Under the pieces are notes generated by a model. That model did not search any database. It worked only from the letters and a program-made list of their open reading frames with translations, and was not told the origin of the DNA. From NCBI GenBank assembly GCA_902779075.1, contig CACZAK010000108.1, positions 1 through 22,808 on the forward strand: a stretch of 22,808 nt of DNA. The letters run 5' to 3'. Every line of letters begins with the position of its first letter. The stretch's first letter is position 1. This document shows, one piece after another, positions 14,186 to 20,977 of this stretch. The DNA comes from an uncultured bacterium (lineage in GTDB: Bacteria > Verrucomicrobiota > Kiritimatiellia > RFP12 > UBA1067). Both the position numbers and the translations under genes were made by a program.

Positions 14186-15174
14186 GGAAGTGCGCCGATA
14201 CCTTGCAGGATGCCCGCGATGCCGGTTGCGGCGATGTCCTTGCAGATCTTGCCGTCAGCGTCGAACGAGTAGAAGTTCATAACCGTGGTCGTGAAGCGGC
14301 GTCCGTTCGGCTGAAGCCCGGCGAACGGCACTTTACCGTTGAACGTGCCAGAGCATTCCCACTGGACGGCGACCGTCCTCTCGTCCACCGCCATATCGAC
14401 AAGCCTCCACTGCACGTCCGGAAAACTCTTCCGCATGAGGCTGACGACGCTCAAATACCCTTCCGCACCGTAGAGCGGCGTGGGCGAAACAGGGGTCTTG
14501 AATGCCGCCGTTTCCGCGATGAGCTTGCGCCCCAGCTCAAGGTCGTTCGTGTTGATGCACTTCTCGAAGAGGCGCATCGCCTCTTTCCGCTCTCCTTTGC
14601 GAGATTCTACAATCCATGCGTCAAGCATGGCCCGCGCTATCGAGCCGTGGCGCGGTATCTCCGGCAGGTGTTCGCTGTCAAACCATCCCGACTCCACGAC
14701 CTCCTCACCGTCGGGCGTGAGTTCACCACCCGCATACTCGGCACGGAAGCCGATCATGATATTAGATGGGAACGGCCACGTCTGCGAGCCGAAGTAGCGA
14801 ATGTCCTTCACCTCGATTGAAGCCTCTTCGCGGACTTCGCGGCGGATGGCGTCCTCAAGGCTCTCGCCAGGATCGACAAAACCGGCGACAAGCGACCACA
14901 CGACGCCTCGGTAGTGTGTGTTCCGCTGGAGGAGCACCTTCTCGCCTTTTGTGACGAGGACTATCACGGCAGGCGATATCTTCGGGTAAGCCGTGTAGCC
15001 ACAGGCCGAGCAGACGAGCGCACGCTCGTTCGGATCGGCATGCGGCTTCATCTCCGCACCGCAACGTCCGCAAAAGCGGTTGCTGGCGCGCCATTCGGCG
15101 ATTTCCGCCTCACGCGACGCCTCGCGCATCTCGTCGGGCGGCATGTCTCGAAACGTTTCGCGCAGGTTTTTCAT
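14182..15174 (-). CDS. NudC-type NADH pyrophosphatase fused to a SnoaL-like domain
   Basis: Encodes 330 aa. Residues 35-58 are a four-cysteine zinc ribbon (CGRCG, CSACG), followed by TAYPKISPAVIVLV. The Nudix box is GFVDPGESLEDAIRREV-REE (98-117). SQTWPFPSN (130-138) is the NudC signature. NudC hydrolyses NAD(H) and removes NAD caps from RNA. After about residue 195 a second domain begins, with AMRLFEKCINTNDLE, GAEGYLSVVSLMRKSFPDVQW, VAVQWECSGTFNG and FYSFDADGKICKD. This is the SnoaL/NTF2-like alpha-beta barrel. The usual NudC N-terminal domain is missing, so a short zinc-ribbon Nudix protein has gained a C-terminal small-ligand fold. It overlaps the DUF1653 gene upstream and EamA downstream by ATGA. 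Confidence 0.85.
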   Translation of the reverse strand: MKNLRETFRDMPPDEMREASREAEIAEWRASNRFCGRCGAEMKPHADPNERALVCSACGYTAYPKISPAVIVLVTKGEKVLLQRNTHYRGVVWSLVAGFVDPGESLEDAIRREVREEASIEVKDIRYFGSQTWPFPSNIMIGFRAEYAGGELTPDGEEVVESGWFDSEHLPEIPRHGSIARAMLDAWIVESRKGERKEAMRLFEKCINTNDLELGRKLIAETAAFKTPVSPTPLYGAEGYLSVVSLMRKSFPDVQWRLVDMAVDERTVAVQWECSGTFNGKVPFAGLQPNGRRFTTTVMNFYSFDADGKICKDIAATGIAGILQGIGALP

Positions 15175-15404
15175 CTTGCATCCTCCACGAGTTCAAATCG
15201 CTTCATCTTCTTTCCTTCGCGCTCAATGGTCTCGAAGAACATCTTCGCCAGACGCACCCAGAGGCCGCCCTCGCCATAGAGCGCACGGTACACGACCATC
15301 TCCTCCAGCGTCTCGGAGTCCTTTGCGAATCCTTCGAGGCGATAGCGGTTGCCTTTGAAGTGCCGGAACTCGCGCCCAATCAGGCATATCTGTTCATCAG
15401 TCAT
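15171..15404 (-). CDS. DUF1653 family protein
   Basis: Encodes 77 aa. The DUF1653 pattern is complete: GREFRHFKGNRYRLEGFAKD, then SETLEEMVVYRALYGEGGLW and VRLAKMFFE. The function is unknown; the fold is a small beta-rich domain, often a stand-alone cytoplasmic protein. The ATG lies 8 bases inside the end of aat, preceded by AGGAGAAAAAG, which serves as ribosome site within aat. Its stop overlaps the NudC-like start. The position says only that it is co-translated with Aat and the Nudix fusion. Confidence 0.85.
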   Translation of the reverse strand: MTDEQICLIGREFRHFKGNRYRLEGFAKDSETLEEMVVYRALYGEGGLWVRLAKMFFETIEREGKKMKRFELVEDAR

Positions 15405-16113
15405 CTTTTTCTCCTGACATAGACTCAGTCTGTTTTCTTTTGTGTTTTGCGATTGAGAAGAGTGCCGAGTTCAGCATCTCCAGATACTCGGCGCGGGGAA
15501 TTTCCTTCGCACCGAAGCGGGCGAGATGTTCCGTGTAAACCTGGCAGTCAATCCAGGGAACGCCGTTGTCGAACATCCGACGGGCGAAGGTGGCGAAGGC
15601 GCACTTGCTCGCATCTGGGACCGTTGCAAACATCGACTCGCCGAAGAAGCACGGACCGATCGACACACCGTAGAAGCCGCCGACGAGACGTCCGTCCTGC
15701 CACGACTCGAAGGAATGCGCGAATCCGAGCCGGTTAAGTTCACAGTATCCCTTTTCGAGTTCGTCGGTGATCCATGTGCCCTCTTGTTCCGGACGCGGCA
15801 CGGCCGAACAAGCGTGGATCACCTTGGGGAACGCCGTGTCGACGCGATACTCGAACAGTCCCTTCCGGAGCGTCTTTGCAAGCGACTTCGGGATGTGCAG
15901 GTCCGCCGCCTTCAGGACGAACCGCGGATCCGGCGAGAACCAAGTTATCGGCTCGCCCTCCGCGACAGGCCACGGGAAGATGCCTCCTGCGTATGCGTTG
16001 AGCAGCCGATCAGGACGGAAGTCCCCGCCGATGGCGAGCAATCCGTCATCCGGATCGGCATCCTCCGCAGGCGGAAAATCAAACGAGTCATCGTCTAGGC
16101 AATAGACGGCCAT
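15397..16113 (-). CDS. aat: Leucyl/phenylalanyl-tRNA--protein transferase
   Basis: Encodes 238 aa, the usual length. Aat adds Leu or Phe from tRNA to the N-terminus of proteins starting with Arg or Lys, marking them for ClpS/ClpAP. The diagnostic segments are present: FPPAEDADPDDGLLAIGGD, then LLNAYAGGIFPWP, ITWFSPDPRFVL, TWITDELEKGYCELNRLGFA-HSFE and GGFYGVSIGPCFFGESMF. The C-terminal 20 residues are charged and extend past the conserved domain. Its ribosome site (GGCAGGAGGATATGA) is formed by the last codons of the preceding 42-codon chimera. It seems to be a housekeeping gene caught in an operon of redox and transport genes. Confidence 0.92.
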   Translation of the reverse strand: MAVYCLDDDSFDFPPAEDADPDDGLLAIGGDFRPDRLLNAYAGGIFPWPVAEGEPITWFSPDPRFVLKAADLHIPKSLAKTLRKGLFEYRVDTAFPKVIHACSAVPRPEQEGTWITDELEKGYCELNRLGFAHSFESWQDGRLVGGFYGVSIGPCFFGESMFATVPDASKCAFATFARRMFDNGVPWIDCQVYTEHLARFGAKEIPRAEYLEMLNSALFSIAKHKRKQTESMSGEKDD

Positions 16114-16122
16114 GCTCTACCC

Positions 16123-16251
16123 TCATATCCTCCTGCCAAGATCGAAGGTCGCCTTCATCATCGGACAGGCGGTCAACCCGTCAATGCCGTATTCCGCCGC
16201 AAGTTCCTTGTCGAGCGTCGTCTTGAGAATTGTGATTTTAACCTTCTTCAT
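16123..16251 (-). CDS. 42-aa chimera: TIGR04076-like start fused to a flavodoxin end
   Basis: Encodes 42 aa. Residues 1-31 (KKVKITILKTTLDKEL, EYGIDGLTACPM) align with the start of the TIGR04076 protein encoded just upstream. The last 11 codons (M-K-A-T-F-D-L-G-R-R-I) match the end of the flavodoxin gene at 22316, at 34 of 36 bases with the stop included. The TIGR04076 core and the flavodoxin core are both absent, so this is a deletion product. A purine-rich GAAAGAG stretch lies before its ATG, 11 bases after the TIGR04076 stop. Its own end supplies the ribosome site of aat. It may be kept only for coupling. Confidence 0.65.
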   Translation of the reverse strand: MKKVKITILKTTLDKELAAEYGIDGLTACPMMKATFDLGRRI

Positions 16252-16262
16252 GTTTATCTCTT

Positions 16263-16598
16263 TCAGTCCCTGCCGAGAAACGGTCCAGCCTGTTCGTCGG
16301 TGGCCTCCAATTTGAAATACACCGGACGCAAGCCGTCGTTGCAGCAAGTGATGACCTTGCCAGGTTCCTTCATCCATCCGCCGCCGTAGAACTCGCGCAC
16401 CCCACAGGCGAGGGCAAAGACGTACTGGTTGATCGTGCGCCAGGCGGCGTCGCACATTCCCTTGGGATACGTGTTCGTCGCGTAGAACACCTGCCCGGCC
16501 TTGAGGACGGGGCATGGCTCAAGGTTCGGCACGGCGTATTCGTCGGCCAAGTCCTTCTTCAGCGAAGTTTCAAGAACTGTGATTTTTACGATTGTCAT
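16263..16598 (-). CDS. TIGR04076 family protein
   Basis: Encodes 111 aa from the ATG at 16598, whose ATGA overlaps the stop of the small lipoprotein gene. The family pattern is clear: VKITVLET at the start, then CPVLKAGQVFYA, YPKGMCDAAWRTINQYVFAL, CGV and VITCCNDGLRPVYFKLEA. Conserved cysteines (CP, MC, CC) suggest metal or redox chemistry, but the family has no known function that I can name. The gene is complete. A diverged, truncated relative forms the chimera immediately downstream, so there was once a tandem pair. Confidence 0.8.
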   Translation of the reverse strand: MTIVKITVLETSLKKDLADEYAVPNLEPCPVLKAGQVFYATNTYPKGMCDAAWRTINQYVFALACGVREFYGGGWMKEPGKVITCCNDGLRPVYFKLEATDEQAGPFLGRD

Positions 16599-16804
16599 TT
16601 CAGCAACTTCGCGATTTCCGCGTCGATGGTTTCGGGAGTTGTTGTGGGATGAAACCGCTTGACGATGTTGCCGTTGCGGCCTTTGGCCGTGAACTGATAG
16701 ATGGAGTCCATCTTTGTGTTCTCCTTTAGATTGGCGCATCCGCCGCCCAGCAGCATTGCCAGGCCGAGCGACGTAAGCGCGATGAGTTTGGATGCGGCTT
16801 TCAT
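16595..16804 (-). CDS. Small lipoprotein of unknown function
   Basis: Encodes 69 aa. The ATG at 16804 is preceded by GAGGAACTAACA. A signal peptide (KAASKLIALTSLGLAML) ends in lipobox LGGGC (Cys about residue 23). The mature part is about 46 residues, charged, with YQFTAKGRNGNIVKRFHP and TIDAEIAKLLK. No family is recognised. It overlaps the TIGR04076 start by ATGA and lies after crcB with a short leader ORF between them. It would be attached to a membrane on the periplasmic side. Confidence 0.65.
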   Translation of the reverse strand: MKAASKLIALTSLGLAMLLGGGCANLKENTKMDSIYQFTAKGRNGNIVKRFHPTTTPETIDAEIAKLLK

Positions 16805-16806
16805 TG

Positions 16807-16845
16807 TTAGTTCCTCAGCGCGGTTGAACTTGTCCTTATCTTCAT
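16807..16845 (-). other. 12-codon leader ORF before the small lipoprotein
   Basis: An ATG at 16845 has a very good ribosome site (AGAAAGGAG) and is followed by 12 codons (MKIRTSSTALRN) and TAA. The stop is two bases before the lipoprotein ATG. It fills most of the only sizeable gap in the operon. It could hand ribosomes on to the lipoprotein gene or be a decayed signal-peptide start. No attenuator hairpin is obvious. Confidence 0.4.
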
Positions 16846-16865
16846 TTCGATCTCCTTTCTGGCAT

Positions 16866-17222
16866 TCAGTGCCTTGTAATCCAGTACCCAAGCGCTACGG
16901 CCGCGATGCCGATGGCGACGCTCCCGATGGCGTACGCCGCAAAAGAGCACCAGCGTCCCGCCTCCGCAAGGGCGAGGGATTCCTTTGAGAATGTTGAAAA
17001 TGTCGTAAACCCTCCGCACAATCCGACGGTCAGAGACAGCCGCAATGCTTCGCCCCAGCCGAAACGCGCCGCCCAGCCGCCCAAAAGCCCGATTGCAAAA
17101 CTGCCGACGGCGTTCACGGCGAACGTTGCCCACGGAAATGCCGCCGAGCCGATCCAAATTCCCACGAGATATCGCAGAACGCTACCGGTTCCACCACCGA
17201 GGAAGGCCATCAACACATTCAT
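16866..17222 (-). CDS. crcB: Fluoride channel CrcB/Fluc
   Basis: Encodes 118 aa with four membrane helices. It forms a dual-topology dimer that lets fluoride leave the cell. The signatures are LGGGTGSVLRYLVG (8-21), a conserved Asn37 in TFAVNAVGSF, and GLCGGFTTFSTFSKE (67-81), which holds the Phe-box and the central sodium site. The length is normal. No fluoride riboswitch (crcB motif) is seen, because the gene starts inside the ABC operon by ATGA overlap with the ATPase gene. Expression therefore follows the exporter operon rather than fluoride. Confidence 0.93.
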   Translation of the reverse strand: MNVLMAFLGGGTGSVLRYLVGIWIGSAAFPWATFAVNAVGSFAIGLLGGWAARFGWGEALRLSLTVGLCGGFTTFSTFSKESLALAEAGRWCSFAAYAIGSVAIGIAAVALGYWITRH

Positions 17223-17941
17223 TCCTTGCGACTCCTTTCGTTGGCAACGTCTGCGGATCTTTCCTGTCCGCAGATGCGACCGTCTTCCATTTTCAGGACA
17301 CGGTCAAAGACGTCAAGCGCACGCGTGTCGTGCGTGACGACGAGGACCGCCGTCTGATGTTCGTGCGCGACATCCCTGAGCATCTCCATCACAAGCCGCC
17401 CGAGGGCGCTGTCAAGAGCAGCAGTCGGCTCGTCTGCGAAAAGCAGTTCGGGGCGATTCGCCAGCGCGCGGGCTATGGCGACGCGCTGCTGCTGCCCGCC
17501 TGAAAGCTCCGAAGGCAGATTGTCGCGCCGATTCGCCAGACCGAAGCTCTCGATGAGCTCGCGGGCGCGGGCAGCAGACGCACGAGCACCAAGGCCGTCC
17601 AACTCCATCGGCAGACGCACGTTCTCCTCCGCTGTCAGAAACGGCAGCAGGTTCGCCCGCTGGAACACGAAGCCCAGGTGCTTGCGCCGGAACGCGGCCG
17701 GATCCGTCCGATAGCCGTTATCGAACACGATCTGGCCGCCGATGGCGATAGATCCGGAGTCCGGCGCACGGATAAGGCCGAGTGCCGTCAGAAGCGTTGA
17801 CTTCCCGGCACCCGACGGACCGAGCAGGGCGACGACCTCCCCAGTGCGAAGCGCGAGCGACACGTTGTCAAGCGCGACGACGGACGTGTTGCCCTTGCCA
17901 TAGTGTTTGCAGAGGTTTTCGGCGATCAGCGCTTCCTTCAT
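17219..17941 (-). CDS. ABC exporter ATP-binding subunit (DevA/LolD/MacB type)
   Basis: Encodes 240 aa from the ATG at 17941; the longer open frame to 18124 overlaps the permease gene and is rejected. Walker A is GPSGAGKS (41-48), the Q-loop is FVFQ (Gln94), the signature is LSGGQ (146-150), Walker B is LLFADEP (166-172) and the switch His204 is in VVTHD. This is the LolD/MacB-like class that works with FtsX-type permeases by mechanotransmission. The ATG overlaps the permease stop (ATGA). The C-terminal 25 residues (MEDGRICGQERSADV) extend slightly past the domain. It powers the exporter formed with the next two proteins. Confidence 0.92.
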   Translation of the reverse strand: MKEALIAENLCKHYGKGNTSVVALDNVSLALRTGEVVALLGPSGAGKSTLLTALGLIRAPDSGSIAIGGQIVFDNGYRTDPAAFRRKHLGFVFQRANLLPFLTAEENVRLPMELDGLGARASAARARELIESFGLANRRDNLPSELSGGQQQRVAIARALANRPELLFADEPTAALDSALGRLVMEMLRDVAHEHQTAVLVVTHDTRALDVFDRVLKMEDGRICGQERSADVANERSRKE

Positions 17942-19143
17942 GACAGCACCTCCCCCACGTCCGTCCGCAGCGCCTTGCGGATACCGATAAGACTGGCGAG
18001 TGCAGAAATCCCGACAACGACGGCAAAGAGCACAACCTGATCGCCGCGAACGATCACCACACGCCTCGGAAAATGCGGATAGGCCCAATTGCCTATGAGA
18101 CAGGCGAGCGCAAAGGAGAGACACCCGATGAGCAATGCCTGCTGAAGGATCATCCCCACGATTACGCCTTGCCGCGCGCCAAGCAGCTTGAGCATGGCGA
18201 TGTCGTGTATCTTGTCCAGCGTCAGCGTGTAGAGGACAAGCATCATGACGACCGTCGAGACGGCTCCGAGTATCTTGCGGAAAAGCGCCTGCTGACGACG
18301 CGAGCGCGCGACGACGCCGCCCAGCATGATCTCACGCTGCCCGTCAGCCGTGTAGGCCATGACGTCAGGGAGCGCGGAAATGCGCCGCCTGACATCCTCG
18401 ACATCCCAACCTGGCCGCACCTTGACGAGAACCGCGCCGATGCGAAGACCCGGCAGAGCAGCCGGACGCTCTCTCGCACTACGCAAAGTCTCTGCATGGT
18501 CAACCGCCGTGCTACCGTACGCGACATGCTCGAAGCGCCGTACGCGGGCCTCGCGTTCGTGGCGTATCGCCTCGCCGGGCTGGTGGTCGCGGATTGCAAG
18601 CGCGTCGTTGAGCGAAACGAACACCATCGCATCCCCCGCCGGAGAGTTGAGCCTTTCCGTTATGCCCACGACCTTGTACGTGTCGTTGCCGAGCCTGAGC
18701 TCCGAGCCCAGGGGAAGCTTTGCGGACTTGTCCGCCAGCATCTCGAAATGCCCACAGGAAAGAGGCCGTCCCCTGACAAGCGGCAGCCACGAGCCGTCGT
18801 CCGGGATTCCCTGTACCGTGAGCCGCAGAACACGTCCATGATAATCGCGTTGGATCGTATGCGAGACGAACGGACGCGCGGATTCAACGCCCTCCATCGC
18901 CGCGATACGCTCCTCCATGTTTCGGGGAAGTGTCGACACCTCCGCGAACGGGCCCTTGGTTTCCTTCTGCACGACCCAGATGTCGGCGTCCGAGCGGTCA
19001 ATAATGAGCGTCGCCTCCTCGACGAGTCCCCGATAGATGCCGCCCATGCCCATGACGACCATCAGAAGAAGGCTCATCCCCACCGTCGTGAGGACGAACC
19101 GTCCGAACTTGTGACGGATGTCCTTGATGGCCAGGTTCATCAT
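17938..19143 (-). CDS. FtsX/DevC-type ABC permease
   Basis: Encodes 401 aa. One N-terminal helix (about 15-35, FVLTTVGMSLLLMVVMGMGG) is followed by a large periplasmic domain of the MacB type (about 40-275, ADIWVVQKETKGPF). Three C-terminal helices carry the FtsX domain, with the coupling helix DIAMLKLLGARQGVI near 315. This four-helix layout is that of DevC and MacB permeases, which do not carry substrate through the membrane but drive an outer-membrane efflux duct. DevC usually pairs with a separate membrane fusion protein, as here. The ATG overlaps the end of the fusion-protein gene. Confidence 0.88.
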   Translation of the reverse strand: MMNLAIKDIRHKFGRFVLTTVGMSLLLMVVMGMGGIYRGLVEEATLIIDRSDADIWVVQKETKGPFAEVSTLPRNMEERIAAMEGVESARPFVSHTIQRDYHGRVLRLTVQGIPDDGSWLPLVRGRPLSCGHFEMLADKSAKLPLGSELRLGNDTYKVVGITERLNSPAGDAMVFVSLNDALAIRDHQPGEAIRHEREARVRRFEHVAYGSTAVDHAETLRSARERPAALPGLRIGAVLVKVRPGWDVEDVRRRISALPDVMAYTADGQREIMLGGVVARSRRQQALFRKILGAVSTVVMMLVLYTLTLDKIHDIAMLKLLGARQGVIVGMILQQALLIGCLSFALACLIGNWAYPHFPRRVVIVRGDQVVLFAVVVGISALASLIGIRKALRTDVGEVLS

Positions 19144-20273
19144 TTCGCCGTCTTTGCCCTTCGTCCAACGTATCCGAGAACGTCGTCATTCCCGCAAACG
19201 ACGAGATCGTCCTTCTCAAGGCCCGTGAGAATTTCCGTCTTTGCGGGCGTGCGGACGCCGAGCTTGACCGGCTGGCAGCAGATGCGCCCGCCGCGCAGGA
19301 CAAGCAGAAAAGGATTTCCGTCTTTCCACCGAACCAGTTGAGAAGGCACGGCGAGACGATTCTCCTCGGCACCGACGGCAATCATCACCTCCAGGCGTTC
19401 ACCGAGCGACCATGTCTCCGGCAATCGCTCCAGCGCGATATCCACGAGATGCTCACGCGTCTCGCGATCCGTCTCACGCGCCAGCCTGCGGACGACGCCG
19501 CCTACCTTCCGCCCCTTCAATGCCCTCAGCTCGATTTCCGCGCGCTGGCCGGGGGTGATGTCGGCGAAACGCGCCTCGTCCACCCAGACGGACGCCCAGA
19601 TCTCGCTTCGGTCAACAACATCCATGATCGACACGCCGGGGTTCACGACCGCGCCGATTTCTCGGTTCCGGCGCACGACATATCCGTCGAACGGAGCAAG
19701 CAGCTTCGTTTCGGAGAGCTTCACCTTCCAATACTCGATCTGCGCATTCTGGCGGACAACCGTCAGTTCCGCCTCGTGCTTTCGCGCGGCAACTTGATTG
19801 TAGGCTGCCCGGGCGACGTCACGCGCCTCAAGTGCCTTTTCATACTCGGCCTTCGGCTTGAAATCCTTCCGGAAAAGCGCCTCGACGCGACTGTGGCTGG
19901 ACTCCGCCAGATCAAGTGTCGCCTTGGCCGAGACGATTTCCGTTTCAATCCGTTTCACCGTCTCCTGTGCGACAGCCAGCTCCGCCTGCGCAATCTTCAA
20001 CTGTTGGACGATATCGTCGGAAAACAGTTCGACCAGGGGCTCGCCCTTCTTGATCTCGTCGCCCTGGTCGGCGTAAAGCTTTACGATCTGCCCCGTGCTG
20101 CGTGGACTGATGGACACGCGGTTCTTCGCTTCAAGAGTCCCCGTCCCGAAAACCCCGTCCGAGAACCTCTCAGACGAGGGCGCGCATGTCTCAACTACAA
20201 CAGGCGACAGCCACAGATACCACGCAGCCGCGAGAAGTCCCACCACACACACTGCCATCAGTACCTTTTTCAT
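19140..20273 (-). CDS. HlyD/DevB-like membrane fusion protein of the exporter
   Basis: Encodes 377 aa. One N-terminal anchor helix (3-20). The lipoyl-type half motif is VSISPRSTGQIVKLYADQGD (about 53-72), followed by a long coiled coil (about 90-190, with repeated A/E/K heptads) and the second half PFDGYVVRRNREIGAVVNPG. Beta-barrel and membrane-proximal domains follow. It would link the permease to an outer-membrane TolC-like channel, which is not encoded here. The order fusion protein, permease, ATPase is that of devBCA in cyanobacteria. Genes are joined by ATGA overlaps on both sides. The cargo is unknown. Confidence 0.88.
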   Translation of the reverse strand: MKKVLMAVCVVGLLAAAWYLWLSPVVVETCAPSSERFSDGVFGTGTLEAKNRVSISPRSTGQIVKLYADQGDEIKKGEPLVELFSDDIVQQLKIAQAELAVAQETVKRIETEIVSAKATLDLAESSHSRVEALFRKDFKPKAEYEKALEARDVARAAYNQVAARKHEAELTVVRQNAQIEYWKVKLSETKLLAPFDGYVVRRNREIGAVVNPGVSIMDVVDRSEIWASVWVDEARFADITPGQRAEIELRALKGRKVGGVVRRLARETDRETREHLVDIALERLPETWSLGERLEVMIAVGAEENRLAVPSQLVRWKDGNPFLLVLRGGRICCQPVKLGVRTPAKTEILTGLEKDDLVVCGNDDVLGYVGRRAKTAK

Positions 20274-20977
20274 TTCCCCAACCTCCAGCCGTTGTCGTTG
20301 TGGTAGATCATGTTGCGGGTCATGCCCCCGTCGATGCAGATGTTCTCGCCGGTGATGAAACCGGCCTTGTCCGAGGCGAGATAGAGCACCATGTTGGCGA
20401 TATCGAGCGGATTGCCGACACGCCCCGCGAAATGCTGCGTCGCATCCGGGCCGTCGTACTCCTTGAACGACGTGTCGATCCAGCCGGGCGAAATCGAGTT
20501 GACGCGGACGCGTCCGGCGAGGCTGGCGGCGAGCGCGTGCGTGAGCGCAGCGATTCCGCCCTTGGCGGCGGTGTAGCTCTCGCTCTGCGGCTGGCTCATC
20601 CTGTCGCGTGAGGACGAGATGTTGATGATGGACGCTCCCTCGGCGAAGCTGTCCTTGAACAGCTTTGCGAGGTAGAACGGCGCGACGATGCCGACCGCCT
20701 GCGCGTAGGCGAACTCCTCATACGTACATTCGTCGATGCCCTTGAAAAGCGGCATGGCGTTGTTGACGAGGACATCGACCTTTCCGCTTTTTGCGATGAC
20801 ATCGCCGGCGAACCGCTCAAGCGTCGCCTTGTCCGCAAGGTCGCCGACGAACCACGGCCCTTGCTGGATGTCAATGACATAAACCTTCGCGCCTTCGCGC
20901 GCGAAACACTCGGCGATGCACTTGCCGATGCCTTGCGCCCCGCCGGTGATGACGACAACCTTGTCTTTGAAGTCCAT
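20270..20977 (-). CDS. Short-chain dehydrogenase/reductase
   Basis: Encodes 235 aa, a classical SDR. The NAD(P)-binding motif is TGGAQGIG (11-18) and the second is VLVNNAM (about 69-75). The catalytic residues are Ser122 (INISSS), Tyr135 and Lys139 (YTAAK). SPGWIDT and FITGENICIDGG are standard late motifs. Asp36 at the end of the second strand (VIDIQQ) favours NAD(H). The substrate cannot be inferred. It is linked by TAATG to the flavodoxin/MBL fusion upstream and by ATGA to the membrane fusion protein downstream. Confidence 0.9.
   Translation of the reverse strand: MDFKDKVVVITGGAQGIGKCIAECFAREGAKVYVIDIQQGPWFVGDLADKATLERFAGDVIAKSGKVDVLVNNAMPLFKGIDECTYEEFAYAQAVGIVAPFYLAKLFKDSFAEGASIINISSSRDRMSQPQSESYTAAKGGIAALTHALAASLAGRVRVNSISPGWIDTSFKEYDGPDATQHFAGRVGNPLDIANMVLYLASDKAGFITGENICIDGGMTRNMIYHNDNGWRLGK

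Noticed and set aside
17942..18124. Longer N-terminus for the ABC ATPase
   Set aside because: It would overlap the permease by 180 bases and encodes a Cys/Arg-rich stretch before a normal ATPase start at 17941.
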